This document shows, in pieces, positions 31,899 to 44,395 of a stretch of DNA of 64,000 nucleotides. Position numbers and translations under genes: made by a program. The notes beneath the pieces are model-generated. The model was given only the letters and a program-made list of their open reading frames with translations, was not told the origin of the DNA and did no database searches. Source of the DNA: Engraulis encrasicolus (taxonomy: Eukaryota; Chordata; Actinopteri; Clupeiformes; Engraulidae); NCBI RefSeq assembly GCF_034702125.1, contig NC_085868.1, positions 45,988,828-46,052,827 on the forward strand, read 5' to 3'. Position 1 is the first letter of the stretch. Every line of letters begins with the position of its first letter.

Positions 31899-33180
31899 TG
31901 TGCATGCACAAGTGTGTACAGTATGTGTCTGCGTGCATAATGTACGTACGAGAGATGTGCATCTCTCTCTCTCTCTCTCTCCGTTAAATTTTTTTTACTC
32001 TGCCGGTTTGTCCTATTTGTATTTCCCTTGCAAATAAGCTTCCCAACTGTCTCCTTCTCTGTCCCTAAAATAGCTGTGATTTGAAAATCAACAGGACTCA
32101 GAATCTACTCTGTCAAAGACTATTACAGAAAACTGTATTTGTATGGTAGGCCTGAACTACTGCTGTCTGTATATTCAAATCATTTTGCACATTTTTGGGC
32201 CCTATGCAAAATACTGACATAGCCCCCCCTTTAATTATTTTTGCTGGAATTTAACATGGTGGTCTGACTGTTGTGGGCCTCCTGGGGCCCCAGGAAATTT
32301 CCTAGTCTGTCTATTGGTAAAAACGTCTCTGATTCCAATGGAAGAGAATTACAAGGTCAAGAAATATGTGATTTGAATAACGCCATGACGCATTTGATAT
32401 ATGCTGCATTTTCAGTTTAAGAGCAAGCTCTGACAACTGAAGGACTCAAGCACCCAAATGTACAGTCTCTCCCTTTGGGGGCTCTAGTTCTTGGGACAGC
32501 CTTGACACTCTGTCAGATCATGTAAGATGCCTCCATACATTTTGTGACATACGTCCTGTTTCTCCCCCATTATGGCACTGTAAAAGATGTATGAGTACTT
32601 TCAAAGAATTTTCTACATGTATGAGAGTACTTTCAAAGAAGCCAAATCGACTCATCCAGACTCCCACTCATTAATATGAAATAAACACGGTGACGTCACG
32701 TCTGGCCATTGGCTGTATGGGCAGTTTCTATGGGACTACCATGAAAGAGGCATGGAGGCCATGAGCAAAACACACACCACACAACAGCCCTGATGAATTA
32801 CATACAGTACATGGCATGAGCAAGTCAACATCACTTATCACAGCTTGCTTTGCCGTATCCGTGGTCTCTGGTTTAGTTTGAATTCAATACAACATCGTTC
32901 AGGCAGACACCTGAGACACTTAAGGCACTCAGAAACCCTTGAGCAAGAACTCAAGCAACACTGGGAATGAAAATTTTCCAACAAAATATAAAATATTGCA
33001 AGAGCTTGTTACAGAGCCCTGTGTTGTTCTGGGCCAGACGAAGTCGACTAGATGACAACCTGGGGAAAGTTGATTAAGTCATGCCCCACACACTATAGCA
33101 TCTCCTGAGAATCCTATTTTGTCATTCACCTCAAAGATCCCCTTTTACTTAGGCCTACAACTTCAAGAATACTGAAAGAA
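31899..33180. other. No gene seen
   Basis: Contains a short (CT)n run at 31961-31981 and, near 32200-32300, a gggccctatgcaaaa/ggggccccagg block typical of interspersed fish repeats. No coding frame supported. Confidence 0.45.
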
Positions 33181-33182
33181 GG

Positions 33183-33350
33183 CCCTGCCGTGGCCTAATG
33201 GTAGGGCACTGGGTTACTACACCGGCGACCTGGATTCGATTCCGGACCGGGTCATTTGGCAAACCTTCCCTGTCTCTCTTTCCCCACTCATTTCCCATCC
33301 CTCTGTAACTTTCCTGTCACAATAAAGGCATAAAAAGCCAAGAAGAAATG
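33183..33350 (+). mobile_element. tRNA-derived SINE
   Basis: The head has a pol III A box (tggcctaatggt) and B box (ggattcgattcc) at tRNA spacing. It continues into a pyrimidine-rich tail (ccctgtctctctttcccca) and ends cctgtcacaataaaggcataaa. It lacks a proper acceptor stem, so it is a SINE and not a tRNA gene. Confidence 0.82.
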
Positions 33351-33893
33351 TGCCAATAAAATATCCCCAACCCACTTAGCCTGATCGGTTGATTGCCTCA
33401 TTTTTTTTTTTTAAGTTTCACTTCACTTTTGCTGCAAACTTTCTTTTTATTCAGTGCAACTGAAGAAAATAAACTCAGTTTACCTTGAAGCAAAACCCAA
33501 TAGACCTCCACCCCAAATGATCTTAATAGCCAGAATCAATACAAGAGATAGTTGGTTCGGCCGTGCCACAGGTTCATCATGAAAACGACGTGTTATTAAT
33601 TTGCGCTAGCACAGAGCCTATTACTCCGGATAGGATTGTGGTATTGATCGGACACAACCTGGTGAAAGAGGAGGGGTAGAAGAGTATTTGATCTTTTCAT
33701 TAGCCCCTGTCTGGTCGTGAAGTGAAGCAGAGAGATTACACAGTCTGCAGGTGCTCTAGGAAAGGTAGGCTATGCAGCCCCCCGTGTTTTACAGACCAGG
33801 GGCTGAGAGAGAAAGGAAGGACACAAGTGTCAATTAGAGGGCCAGAGATTACTGTACCGTGCTGCCAAGGTCTGTGTTGGTAAATAAACATCC

Positions 33894-34179
33894 GGTAACA
33901 CTTTACTTGACTCTGGCATCATACATATGACATAACAATGTCATAACAGTGTCATGAACAAGTCATAAACATAATGCCAATGTCATAAACGTTTTATGAC
34001 CATGAAAAGTTGACATTGTTAGGCCTGTCTTTGTCATAACCGAAATTCACTTAAAGACAAAGTCATACAATGTTTATGACATTGATATAATTTTTCTGAC
34101 ACATTCATGAAAGCATTATGACAATGTTATGACATCGTTATGTCACACGTATGACGCCGGCGTCAAGTAAAGTGTTACC
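33894..34179. mobile_element. hAT-like MITE (GGTAACACTTTACTTGA ends), exact 8-bp TSD
   Basis: 286 bases with inverted ends ggtaacactttacttga and tcaagtaaagtgttacc and the identical flank aaacatcc (33886-33893, 34180-34187). The body is rich in gtcataa/ttatgac motifs in both orientations. Confidence 0.93.
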
Positions 34180-34199
34180 AAACATCCACAGGGCAGACA

Positions 34200-34440
34200 G
34201 CGCGAAAGAAATGGCACATGCACTATTACAAATATCAAAATTTTTGTAACAGTTCAAAGATCCATACACAGCTTCTAGGTGCTAAACGCAGGAGTCTTCA
34301 ATACTTCAAATTAAAAAGAAAGAAGTTTACCGCACACTTTATTGCACACTTATTTGACTTTTTGCTCGTCTATTCAGAGCGAACAATGCGTTTCGCCTCT
34401 GTGCGTCATCAGGTTCGCTCAGGAATTACCTGAGATCTAA
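34200..34440. repeat. Fragment of a gcgtttcgcc...catcag repeat
   Basis: Contains caatgcgtttcgcctctgtg and gcgtcatcagg. Similar phrases (gaaacgcgttt, cttcgtcatg) recur near 56340 and 57000. The limits are unclear. Confidence 0.4.
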
Positions 34441-34844
34441 ATAGGTGTGCGGATCACATTTTTTGTGTTGGAAGGCTGCTCAAATAAGCAACTCAAAGCA
34501 GGAATTTTTGAAACCAACTCTGTACAACAATAGCCTGTCCTGTGCTGTTCTGACAGTGCAACCTCAAATTACTTACCGTATTACTGTATCATTCAAGCCA
34601 ACAAGACATGTTTGCTTTGTGAAAGTGTACAGGGGGATACATAGTCATACTGTGCAGACTTGGGGTAAAGCATAGACGTACTGTCAGCGGGGGGCATATT
34701 CCTCATAGTCGTCCTGCGTGCGAATGCAGGAAAAGGGCGTGGTGTTTTTTTTTCCCGCTGAGAATTCAATGACCTCAATTCACCTCCATGACAACAGGGG
34801 GCGAACTAACTCATTCAGATGAGCCCAGTCCCTAGAATGAATCA

Positions 34845-35460
34845 CAAAGCTAGCCAGCTGGCTATCTAAAACGTAATATTCCACTAGTAGCCTACTTCTA
34901 AAAGTTGGGGCATAATTAGATGGTACAACATCAGTTTCTTTTTAGTCAAGTATTACATGAGATTAAATGCCAAACAAACTGCGTTTTAAATAGACAATAG
35001 ACAGTCTGAATGGCCATTCACACCTGGGGCCTAGTAGTAGCTAGCCAGCTAAATCAGTCATTACAAACTCAAAGCTAGTTGACTAGCCACCTGAAACGTA
35101 ATTCTACCACTAACAAAGATGCTTCTTGCTATCAATTTAAAAAGTTGTGGCGTAATTAGACATTAATGTTAGCATACAAGATTCTCTCTTTATTCATGTT
35201 TTACAGTTCAGGTGGTTAAAATGCCAAACAAAAGCCGTTTTTAAATACAATAGATACATCTAATGGCCATATTAACAGCTAGCTTGGCAACTGTCAGCCA
35301 AACCCATTCAAAGTCTACAGGACATTAGCGAACCCTGTTTTAGGAGCTACTGTAGCTGCCACACTACAAACGAACAAAGAGGCTTCTTTGCTACTACCAC
35401 ACTACAAACTTATAATTTTCAGGATGGCCTTTTATCGATACTTTTAATTGATTTTTTGGG
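34845..35460 (+). repeat. Imperfect tandem duplication, unit about 230 bases
   Basis: Units begin near 34845 (aaagctagccagctgg), 35072 (aaagctagttgactagcc) and, more diverged, 35310. They share gaaacgtaat, aaagttg.ggcgtaattaga and aatgccaaacaaa. No coding frame. Confidence 0.6.
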
Positions 35461-36021
35461 GAGTTGTACTACTGAAATAAAACACTGTTTCTCTTCTCCC
35501 TGTCAAGTAAACTCCAGTGAATTCCTGCCAAGTCAACCGCATCGTGTTTTTCCTTTTCCTTATTCAAACCGCCGCGGTAGGGTAGACGAATAGAACACCA
35601 CTGACCTATCAGGGCCAAGTACTCACTGAACTGCTGCAAGCACATTGACCAATCACAGTGCAAGAGCATAGCGTCAGCTCACGGACATTTCAGCCTGGGA
35701 GAACCATGCGTGAACCGCAGCCAGGGGTTGTTTTATTGCTGCACAGGGGGGCGTGGTGGCTACTTGTCTGTGCTGCACCTCCGTGGAGGTGCTACTCTGA
35801 ATCCCCCTTACCCTGCACTACACTGAAGTACTTCACTGTTACCCTTTTAACAATTTGAGACATTATATGATGTCACATATTGTGACTGTAGCTTAATGCA
35901 ATTTGAAATCCATGCCTTTTTCTGCGATAAAGATTTATTCCTCAATAATCACAAGACCTGTTTGACCTTTATTAGTCAATTCTTTTAATGAAATCCACAT
36001 GCAAATATCTTTACTTGTACT
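35461..36021. other. No gene seen
   Basis: Unremarkable sequence. Short overlapping frames at 35469-35858 show no family motif. Confidence 0.45.
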
Positions 36022-36115
36022 GTATAATAGGGCTGCACAATTAATCGTATCATGGCCCGACATTTAAAAATCGCGGCCATGACGATTAAATCGTGATTGC
36101 TCAGGGGGCAATATA
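36022..36115. repeat. agggctgcacaattaatcg repeat fragment
   Basis: Starts with agggctgcacaattaatcg and contains the inverted pair cgcggccatgacgattaaatcg. This is a common hAT-like end in fish; the second end is not identified. Confidence 0.45.
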
Positions 36116-36337
36116 GTGACCTGCCTTTGGGTGTCCTTGAAGCCACAGCATGTTGACAGGCTGGTACTTCTGGCTAAAATTAACCCCTTAGCGCAGCACT
36201 ATGGTTCTTTGTAATGTCATAGCAATGCTGTTATGATGTAGTTAAGCATTTTCAGCAAGTGAATAGGGTCGCCGGCGACCCCGGCTACAGTAAGAGGCTA
36301 CAGCCAGAGGATGATTGAGGATGCTGGATTATAAAGT

Positions 36338-38087
36338 GAGGTGTGTCATTCATGAACGAGCTCTTTTGAACGGCTCCCTGAAGTGAACGATGGGAACCGG
36401 ATCACAGCTGGGGGAGCCACTCGACCGTTATTTCGTTCATTTTTCATTCATTTTAAGCATGTGACTTCGACCAGAGTAATTAAATTTGGGTAAAAACACA
36501 ATTGTTTGCCTTAAAGAGTGGCAAAAACGGTATTTAGAAGCAGGAGAATAATCAGTTGTTATTTGGACAAAATTTCCTTGAGGTGGAGTCAAAATATTAC
36601 ATTCTAAACACTAAGGCTGTAACGATACACCCAAACCACGATTCGGTTTGTATCACGATATATGACCCACGGTTCGATACGCCCCACGATATTATTATTT
36701 TTAAAGGGAAAAAAATAAGAAGAAAATAAATTATAGGCTATATTTATATATAGGCCTAGGCCTATGCTTTCTTTTTTGCATTTACCTGCCTACATTAATT
36801 TTGTAGGTCTACTAAATGATGTTGCAGATATAGGCCTACCACTGCAACCTGTTCCCCAGGTGTTCACAAAGCACAGCACGGAGAAATAAGGGATATTAAT
36901 TCAACAAGGAAAAATAGGCTTATTACTAATAGGCTTAGATCATAATCATGCTGAGATGCTGACCATGTGTGAGAGACAGAGATGGAGAGAGAAGGGTCAG
37001 GGTTCCAGTATAGGTAGCCTATAACAACTGTCTCACATTATCAAACATTATCCAATTAATATCCAAACATTAGGCTAACTGAAAACAACACTGGTCATAT
37101 TTCGTCAGGAAACATGTTGTATTAAGTTACTTACAGAAATGCAACACTTAGGCCTAATTTTGATGTTTAATATTTTTGTAACTGTTTTGATCGTGCAGCA
37201 GCGCGCACACGTTTATACAAACAAAACTCGAAATGAACCTCAGTTATGTTCTCAGTATGCAACACGCACGTTGTCCTTTGTTTGGTTTTGTGATTTGACA
37301 TTTTGTCAAGAGCGGAAATAGATGCAGTGGCTGAAATGGAGCATGTTTTCGCTAGGCAGGCGGTCAATGTGGGGAGGAAATAATGCTGATAATATCCACA
37401 CAGCGACCTAAACGTTCGCCTAAACTTCAGACACTCCCTTATGAGCGTAGAGCTCTAGCGATTTAAAATTTGGTCAGGCGGAGCATCTCGCTCTCTCGCT
37501 CTCTTTCTCTCTCTCTCTCTCCGCTCAACGTCTATCTCCACTCAACATACATCGGCGCATGCATGAGTCAAACACATCTTCACACGTTTGATAAAGCCTT
37601 CTTGGTCTGTTGTTCATTTCTGTGCTTTACCTTCCGACGTTTGCCTAAGTGTTTTGTCTCGCGGAGGTTGCTGTGGGCGGCAATGAATAACAACCAATGC
37701 ACGTGCTGGTTGGACGGAACATTTTACAGGAGAGAGGGGAGAAGTGTTACTCGCTCATGTGCGACCCATTTCTAATTGTCTTTGAGCGCATATGCAAGCA
37801 TTAAGCGAATATGCAAGCATTTGCCTGTATCCTGCTGTTTTCTAGACTGAGGGGTAACAACTTTAAAAAGGCGCATCGCGATTCTGCGAGGAAAGTTCGC
37901 GATAGGGGTTCGTGGGTCTGCGTACCGCGATCCCTCGGTTCGATGCAATATCGTTACAGCCTTAATTCTTAACACTGAATAAGTAATTTAAAAAAGAGTC
38001 AAAAGAGCCAGTTTTTTGAACGGCTCTTTGAAAGGAACGAGCCACTAAGATCCGGATCCCGAAAAAGAGCCATAAATCCCATCTCTA
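36338..38087. mobile_element. Outer transposon C, split by element A copy 2
   Basis: A 10-base direct repeat attataaagt flanks it (36328-36337, 38088-38097). The ends carry gaacgagctctttt/gaacggctcc motifs on the left and gaacggctctttg, gaacgagccact and agagccataaatcccatctcta on the right. Removing element A leaves about 390 bases, a typical hAT-type MITE length. Confidence 0.7.
36612..37964 (+). mobile_element. Element A copy 2, complete TIR transposon
   Basis: 1,353 bases beginning taaggctgtaacgata and ending tatcgttacagcctta, so the 16-base ends are perfect inverted repeats. An 11-base near-duplicate (attctaaacac at 36601-36611, attcttaacac at 37965-37975; 10 of 11) flanks it. It is inserted in element C. 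It preserves the empty site of the DIRS element. A minus-strand 66-codon frame at 37167-37367 matches the one in copy 1. No transposase motif is visible. Confidence 0.88.
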
Positions 38088-38379
38088 ATTATAAAGTAGA
38101 CTTAGAGGTTACTTTCTCTTTAAATGTGTAAAATTGGTATTCGAGGGAAAACCACACGATGAAAGAGAAGGTCATGGATTAATTATGATGTTTCATTGGG
38201 CTCCCTCCCCACTCATTTCTCTTGTGTGTCAAAGAAGGAAGAACCGACATCACAATATTATTTTCGAAACGCTGTTCACTAAGGTCAACCTGTGATGAAG
38301 GGCGCATAGACATCACTTCCCTCCCATATTCCTTAACCCAGTATGTTAAATGTGCAATCTTAAATGTTATATTGTTATT

Positions 38380-38643
38380 TATAGGCCTACTCTATCACTT
38401 ATTGTTAGCCTACTGGTTTATCACTGGCCCATGTCCCTCATCAATGTTAAATACTTATTATTTATTACTTCATCACTTTACTGTTATTGATCCATCACTG
38501 TTACTTCTCCTGTCTTTAACTTTGATGTCAGTCTGTAAATGTCAGTCCTGTGTATGTGTATGTCTATGTCTTTTCACGGTTTCCATGTATGACCTTTGCA
38601 TATGAAGAAGCTGACAATAAAAGTTGACTTGACTTGGCTTGTT
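38380..38643 (+). repeat. Retroelement 3' tail with (ttgac)n end
   Basis: Ends gacaataaaagttgacttgacttggcttg, with an AATAAA-like signal followed by short tandem ttgac units as in tails of fish non-LTR elements. The minus-strand ORF running across it is an artefact. Confidence 0.5.
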
Positions 38644-40878
38644 AAACAAAACCATTGCCCAAAGGCTGCCTCCATTTCCTTGCTTAGGCTCTGGATTGAC
38701 GTTATTTCCTCCTTGGTGAACCAACAAGCCTCCAAAAGCAAGGCTCATCACCAATTTCTTATATATATAATATTTGCTTCCACCACTGAAGTGGATTTTT
38801 CGAGTCAACAGCGGATATGCGGCTCCAAAGGAAGTCCGCCAAGAAACAAATTCCTCAGGCAAACTCTGGTTTATGAGGTTTGAACAAGCTATTTTCACAT
38901 CTCCTGACTCATTTGCCACTGCGAAGCAATAAACCTGTGATGCGCTGAGGGAGAGTGGTAAACAGCAGGGTCTGTGTGGGTTATTTGTGACATGTGTTTG
39001 TGGGAGTTGTTTGGTACTTGAGGTCAACACTCGCTCATCATGCCAAATGGTAATAAATTAATTAAAGTGAAAATTGGGTATTTGAACTTTCTGGTATACA
39101 AGAAAAAGAGAAACCATGATATTAAAAGCATTTGATTCGCTAATTATCCTTGTGTTGTTGACAGAAACGGCCTGTGGTGGAAAACCTCTCCTGTGAACAA
39201 AGTCTGTTATTACTAAGTCTAGACACTGACATTTTGTTAAACGAGCTTCTGAGAAGTCTGATGGGGTACAGAGAGTGAGTGAGAAATTGTGTTGTATTAA
39301 ATGTAAAGGCTGGAAGGCGTTGTAAAACTAGCGCTCTGTCTTAACTACACAGGAGGTGTCAAGATAGTCTCTTTATGGGAAGTCTGAAGCCAAACAGGGA
39401 TCTTGTTCTGTCCTATCGGCTACGGCTGGACCTCACCAGAGTCAAGGCTACAGTGGCTCAATTAGTTGCTGCTGAAATTCAATATGCATTAATGCAAACG
39501 GCCGTCTCTGGACAGGGACCGTGTGAGGCAGTCAAAGATACCTGATCTTAATGAACCTCAATAGCGCAGAAACAAAACTCGCACTTCATTTACATACGTA
39601 TGTGTAACTGAAAAACAAAATGTTTTGCAGGGATGAATGTGAATTATTTCCAACTGGGAAATGAAAATAAAAATAATTATAACAAAAAGGTAAGGTAACA
39701 AAAAGGGCTTCAGACAGGGATAGTGAGAGACAGTCCAAGATATCCGATCGTCATGAGCCTCCACTGCACAGAAACAAACCTCACAATTCATTAACATTCG
39801 TGAGAAAAGTAAAAACCATAAGGTGTTGCTTGGATGACTGTGAATTACCATATTACCAACTGGGAAACATTCTTCAAGAAAAGAAAACAGCAAAGAAAAA
39901 AAAACAAAGATCTCTTTAAAGAGGAAGGCACTAGGGTAGATGAGGCGCTCCTTCTCTGTGGCAGCTGTGACAATGACTTCAAGGAGTTGAAGCTCAAACA
40001 GAAGTGGAAGCTACAGTATGTGGAAATGAATGGAAATGAATCAACGAGGCTGCAATTTGATGCAACTTAACACAGTGGAAGCTTTTATCCACATACAGTA
40101 GTTGCTATCTACTGCTTTTTTTTCACCATGTGAATTGACAGCATCTTGCTGTAAAAACAGTGATGCTACATGTTTTCACACAATTGAAGAAGATATGATA
40201 TACTATGTGGTCTGTCGTTATCCATGGGGAAATATTTTGCATTTAAGTTTCTCACAGGGATAGACACGGCTATCTACTCTCATAGTGTTAAAATATTTCA
40301 AAGCACACTTTAAGCTCCACAATTTACAAAAGAGAAGACACGCTGTGGAGAAGACAAAAAAAAACCCTTTGTTTAAGATCTATTTTGAGTGAAAGAGACT
40401 GACTGTGTGTCAGGTCCATATAACATGATGGCATGACTCCAATAGTGTAGAGAGTCACTGTAGGTCCACTGGGGAACATGGTCTTGAAGAAACTACAGGA
40501 GTGAAATGACAAACTACAAAAGAAGGACAAACTACAAAAGAAGAAACTTCAGGAGGAAGTTACAAACCACAGGAGGAGGATTTACAAACCACAGCAAGAA
40601 AATAAAAATAAACAACTATTACGGTATTATAAAATGGCCAACTGTAAGTTCCAGGGCTGTAGATATACATGCATGCGACCAGTAATTATGCAAAGACAGC
40701 ACCATTTTTTGTTGCTGTTTTGTTGTGGCTGGGGTGTGGGGAGCTGCCTTGGGGAATTGTTTGAAATGGGCGAAAATTTTGACAATATGTAGCTTCAGGA
40801 CATGAATAACTCAAAAGCTCTTTAAATATGCATCATCCTAACACCTTCAGAGATTTGGAAAATAAGTCCATGGCAAAG

Positions 40879-40881
<3 letters not shown>
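38644..40881. other. No gene seen
   Basis: No supported gene. Two similar blocks at about 39540-39650 and 39735-39850 (gcgcagaaacaaaactcgcac..., gcacagaaacaaacctcacaa...) form a weak 190-base tandem duplication. At 40485-40600 aggag/ctacaaa phrases repeat. Confidence 0.45.

Positions 40882-40941
<60 letters not shown>
40882..40941 (+). repeat. (GA)n microsatellite
   Basis: About 60 bases of uninterrupted dinucleotide repeat. Confidence 0.96.
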
Positions 40942-40944
<3 letters not shown>

Positions 40945-41782
40945 TGATCGACAGGAAAAGAGGGGCAAATAGAGATATGGTCAAAATTCCTTTGTCAAAA
41001 AATTCCATTAATAAAGAAACCATTTAAAAGCTTGCCTACACTACTTGCTTACAAAATAATTTCTCAAGACCAAGTGACCAACAAGTGACATCCACTGTCA
41101 ATGTGCGATAGTGAGCAAGGGTGTTTTTCACTCAAGCCTGTAAACAAATTCCCTGCCGAAAATCCCCTATGCTTTACACAGTGCCTAATTTGCCCCATTT
41201 CTCGGTGACACATACTTATCTCCGAGCAGGGGAAAACAACCATGGAGAATTAAGTTGGAGAGATATTCCCAAACCCAATCCATCACAGCTACAGTGTGCA
41301 TCAACTCAGGAGAAGCAAGAAGTGTCTTGTTTGCTGCACATGAAAAAAAGAGACTCCAAGCCTTTCTGTGAGTCATGAGACTCGGGCAGAATGTGAGCAA
41401 GACAAACTCATCTTCCACAGCACTCACAATACTTAAGTAGGAGTCATACCCCCCTGACAACCACACTAAACAACCTTGTCTTGTGTGGGTCTGGTAAACA
41501 CTAAGCAGCCTCGTCTTGTGTGCCTGCACATCTGCAAGGTGGGGAAAAGGAAAGCACTGTGGAGAATTTGGCAGAGAATTGGAACATCTTTTGTAAGGGA
41601 AGAAAGAGGTAAGGGAAAAAAAAAGATTTCTCATTCTCTTGACTGTGGCTTTGTGACAGACGGGAGTGGAGCACAGTATCAAGTTTTCACCTGCCAGCGC
41701 TGTCCCTGGCACCGTCAGTGACTCGATCATCTCAAGGAAGCACCATTCACAAATACACAATGTAGAAACGCCTTTGCCTGGA
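40942..41782. other. No gene seen
   Basis: Overlapping ORFs on both strands (for example 41185-41865 minus) have no recognisable domain, and their composition is ordinary. Confidence 0.45.
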
Positions 41783-41790
41783 GTGAAAAG

Positions 41791-42197
41791 TAGAGATGCA
41801 CAGGATCCAAGTTCCGGTTCCGGATCCGGCAGGATAATAGGGTTTTTCAGACTATCCGGATCCAACAGGATCTTAAGCAGTGGATCCGGTATCCGGCAGT
41901 TACCTAAAAATCAGGATATGGGGCCTCTCTACTTTTTACGTAGCCTAGGCTTTTCAGTCAGTCTTTCACAACCCCAAGTGAAAGCCCTTTGGAAGCGGCC
42001 GTTGAAGGCAGTGTGGCAGTAAGCCAATGAGTCTTAAAAATAGTTTGCGCCAACGTAATAAAAAGGGCCCACGTGTGCGAGTTGGCTATGTGTTTCAACC
42101 CTTTCGTAGGATCCGGTATCCGGTTCTGGATCTAGCAGGATCTTAAGCAGTGGATCATCCGGCAGGATCCTAAAAATCAGGATCCGGTGCATCTCTA
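41791..42197. mobile_element. hAT-like MITE (tagagatgcac ends), exact 8-bp TSD
   Basis: 407 bases starting tagagatgcac and ending gtgcatctcta, flanked by identical gtgaaaag (41783-41790, 42198-42205). Subterminal blocks with ggatccgg and aggatcttaagcagtggatc occur on both sides. Confidence 0.93.
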
Positions 42198-42319
42198 GTG
42201 AAAAGCCACAGACTCCAAGGTGACTATCAGACACAAGTGACAAGATGAGAGACAATCGACTCTTGACACCCAAATGCAAACACCCCAATAAGCAAACCTG
42301 TTTCAGCAGGGCTGGAGTG

Positions 42320-42500
42320 GGGGATAAATAGGGCGCGGGCACTTTTGGTTTAAAGGGGCGCCTCATAATAAGTAGCGCAGAACAGACTCACCGGTGGGCC
42401 CCGCAACCTTGTGCATAATGCAAAATGCATTTACATTTCTGAAAATAGGGGCCCACGACGGTGCAGGGCCCACCAGGAAAAGCCTGCTATGCCAGAGGGC
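42320..42500 (+). repeat. Dispersed repeat family B, copy 2
   Basis: Shares the ttttggtttaaaggggc start and the ggggcccac and gccagagggccagccctg end with copies 1 and 3. Its TTAA is uninterrupted, so it shows the empty site for the MITE in copy 1. Confidence 0.75.
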
Positions 42501-43452
42501 CAGCCCTGTGTTTTAGACAGCGTGACGAATGGACTGATGGAGAAATGTATGGAGTCTCTGCATGCTAAAGCAGGTTATCAGAATCCGAATTAATGTTATG
42601 ATTAAAGGAGTGACAAATTTGTCACATTCTACATAATGTGAAGGGGCTGAGGCCAACTGAACAGAATAATGTGTATATCATTGAAAAGAGTATAATTTAC
42701 TTAAGAAGTTTTAATGAATCACAAGGTTGTGGCGAGATCCCTTTACACAGAGAGATGAGCCGTGCAATTAAAAAGAAATGAGCAAATAAAATCAATGAGA
42801 TCACTTACACTGTGGTGACATCGGACTCAACAAAGGACGACATGCTCCTACATCTTAGGGTCTAGGTACTGAGGTGAACTCAATTATAAATGCGTCAAAT
42901 TCATATCAGAGCGCAGCAAAAAACCATCCTTCTGTGAATATTATGCATGAGACAACTTTGATTAGATTTATTTAATAAAAATAACACTCATGAGGCGCCA
43001 TTGAACTTGAAAGCACTGTGGACAGCTTTCAAACCCTGATATTACTAGAAATATCAAACTAAGAGTTTTCCAACTAGTGCCTTTGAATTGGAGTCAGGTA
43101 GCACCAAACATGGCTACACACCATATCCCTACACTTCCTGTGCACAGGAACCCAGACTTGATTTATTCAAGACAGTTGGCGTATGTGCAGTCTGTAACTG
43201 CACTCTTTTGATACTTTCTACTGTGTGTGACCTTAGTCCCATAGGAGCAGCCCTGTCGCTCACTGGAATCTGAGAATGACCAGTGTCAGGATTTTCCGTC
43301 TCATCTCCCTCCGTGCCCTTTCTCTTCTGAAATTCTGTACAGCTGTGCACTGCACACAGTATCCAAATGCCGGCCGATGGCCACTAATGTTCCCCTGAAT
43401 ATTATATTATCATCTCCGACAGCTCTGAGCCCCGAAGGCCTTGGCTACAGCT
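42501..43452. other. No gene seen
   Basis: No gene. A block at about 42868-42920 (gaggtgaactcaattataaa) recurs at about 44208-44250. Confidence 0.45.
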
Positions 43453-43706
43453 CTGCCCTACAAAGCAAAAAGGCAGTAACTGCATTGCAAAATGACTAAC
43501 TATAACTTTAATGCCATATATATATCAAAGTCTACAGATAAATAAAATGATTGATTTGGAAAAAGGGTGGTAATATAAAGTAACAAAACTGTCACATTTC
43601 AGTAATATCCCAAAAACCACTTATACTGGATTGCAGCATCATTTTAAAGTCAACTGACTCAGTTTTGAGCTCTGTGCAGTTACTGCCTTTTTGCTTTGTA
43701 GGGCAG
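43453..43706. mobile_element. MITE with 32-bp inverted ends
   Basis: The ends ctgccctacaaagcaaaaag and its complement cttttttgctttg-type arm pair over about 32 bases with no visible mismatch. It spans 254 bases and has no coding frame. The target duplication is not clear (gct or an imperfect 8-mer). Confidence 0.82.
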
Positions 43707-43724
43707 TGCTCTACTTCCAGTAGC

Positions 43725-44395
43725 CATGTAATGCAACGCTGGGCACACTGAGAGACTGTGCTGTGAGCTGGGGGAGGAGATTGTCACTAAAGACTAAAGT
43801 CAAGAAAAGTGATTCAAGGAAAGAATATTCTCAGAGTCAACCTCAGTACATAATGGCACTAGCACAGGTGAGAATCACTGACACATGTAAGAACTGGGAC
43901 ATCCTAGTGCTAGTATGCCCTCTCCCTGGCTTGACTGGGGGTTCTTTGGCCACACTGGGGGTTTGTGAATACACATTATAAAAAATTATGAGGAACCACC
44001 ATTCTATATACTCTCAATGTCAGAAACAGATGGAGGTGGGGCAGCAAAGGAAAACGTCTTGCCCATTATCTACAGTATGCACATTATCTTATTAATGCAA
44101 AAATGTGCCAGCACTTAAAACGCCAAATGAAATAAGCAAGGGTGTAGCGGTGGTTCCTCGGTGGGAGTGTATACATATAAAGGAGCAACATAGGCCGCGT
44201 CTGACACTGAGGTGAACTCCATTATTAATACGTCAAATTCATATCAGAGTGCATGCAACGTTGGGCACACTGTGAGACTGCTGGGGAAGGAGATTGTCAC
44301 TGATACTAATATAAACTCAAGCAAAGTGATTCAAGGAAAGGACATTCTCAGCCGTCTACAATACATAATGACAGAGGTGGGAACTGGGAAGTATA
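43725..44395 (+). repeat. Imperfect direct duplication (43730-43895 and 44246-44390)
   Basis: Both copies contain gcaacg.tgggcacactg, ggagattgtcact, aagtgattcaaggaaag and a run ending atacataatg. The second copy adds sequence before it that matches 42868-42920. Spacing is about 515 bases. Confidence 0.7.

Noticed and set aside
33183..33255. A tRNA gene
   Set aside because: Pol III boxes are present, but acceptor and anticodon stems do not pair properly and a SINE body follows.
38542..39030. 162-codon minus-strand ORF
   Set aside because: It starts within a retroelement tail with (ttgac)n and has no domain; the rest looks like ordinary intergenic sequence.
41185..41865. 226-codon minus-strand ORF
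   Set aside because: It runs into the hAT MITE at 41791 and shows no domain or codon pattern.
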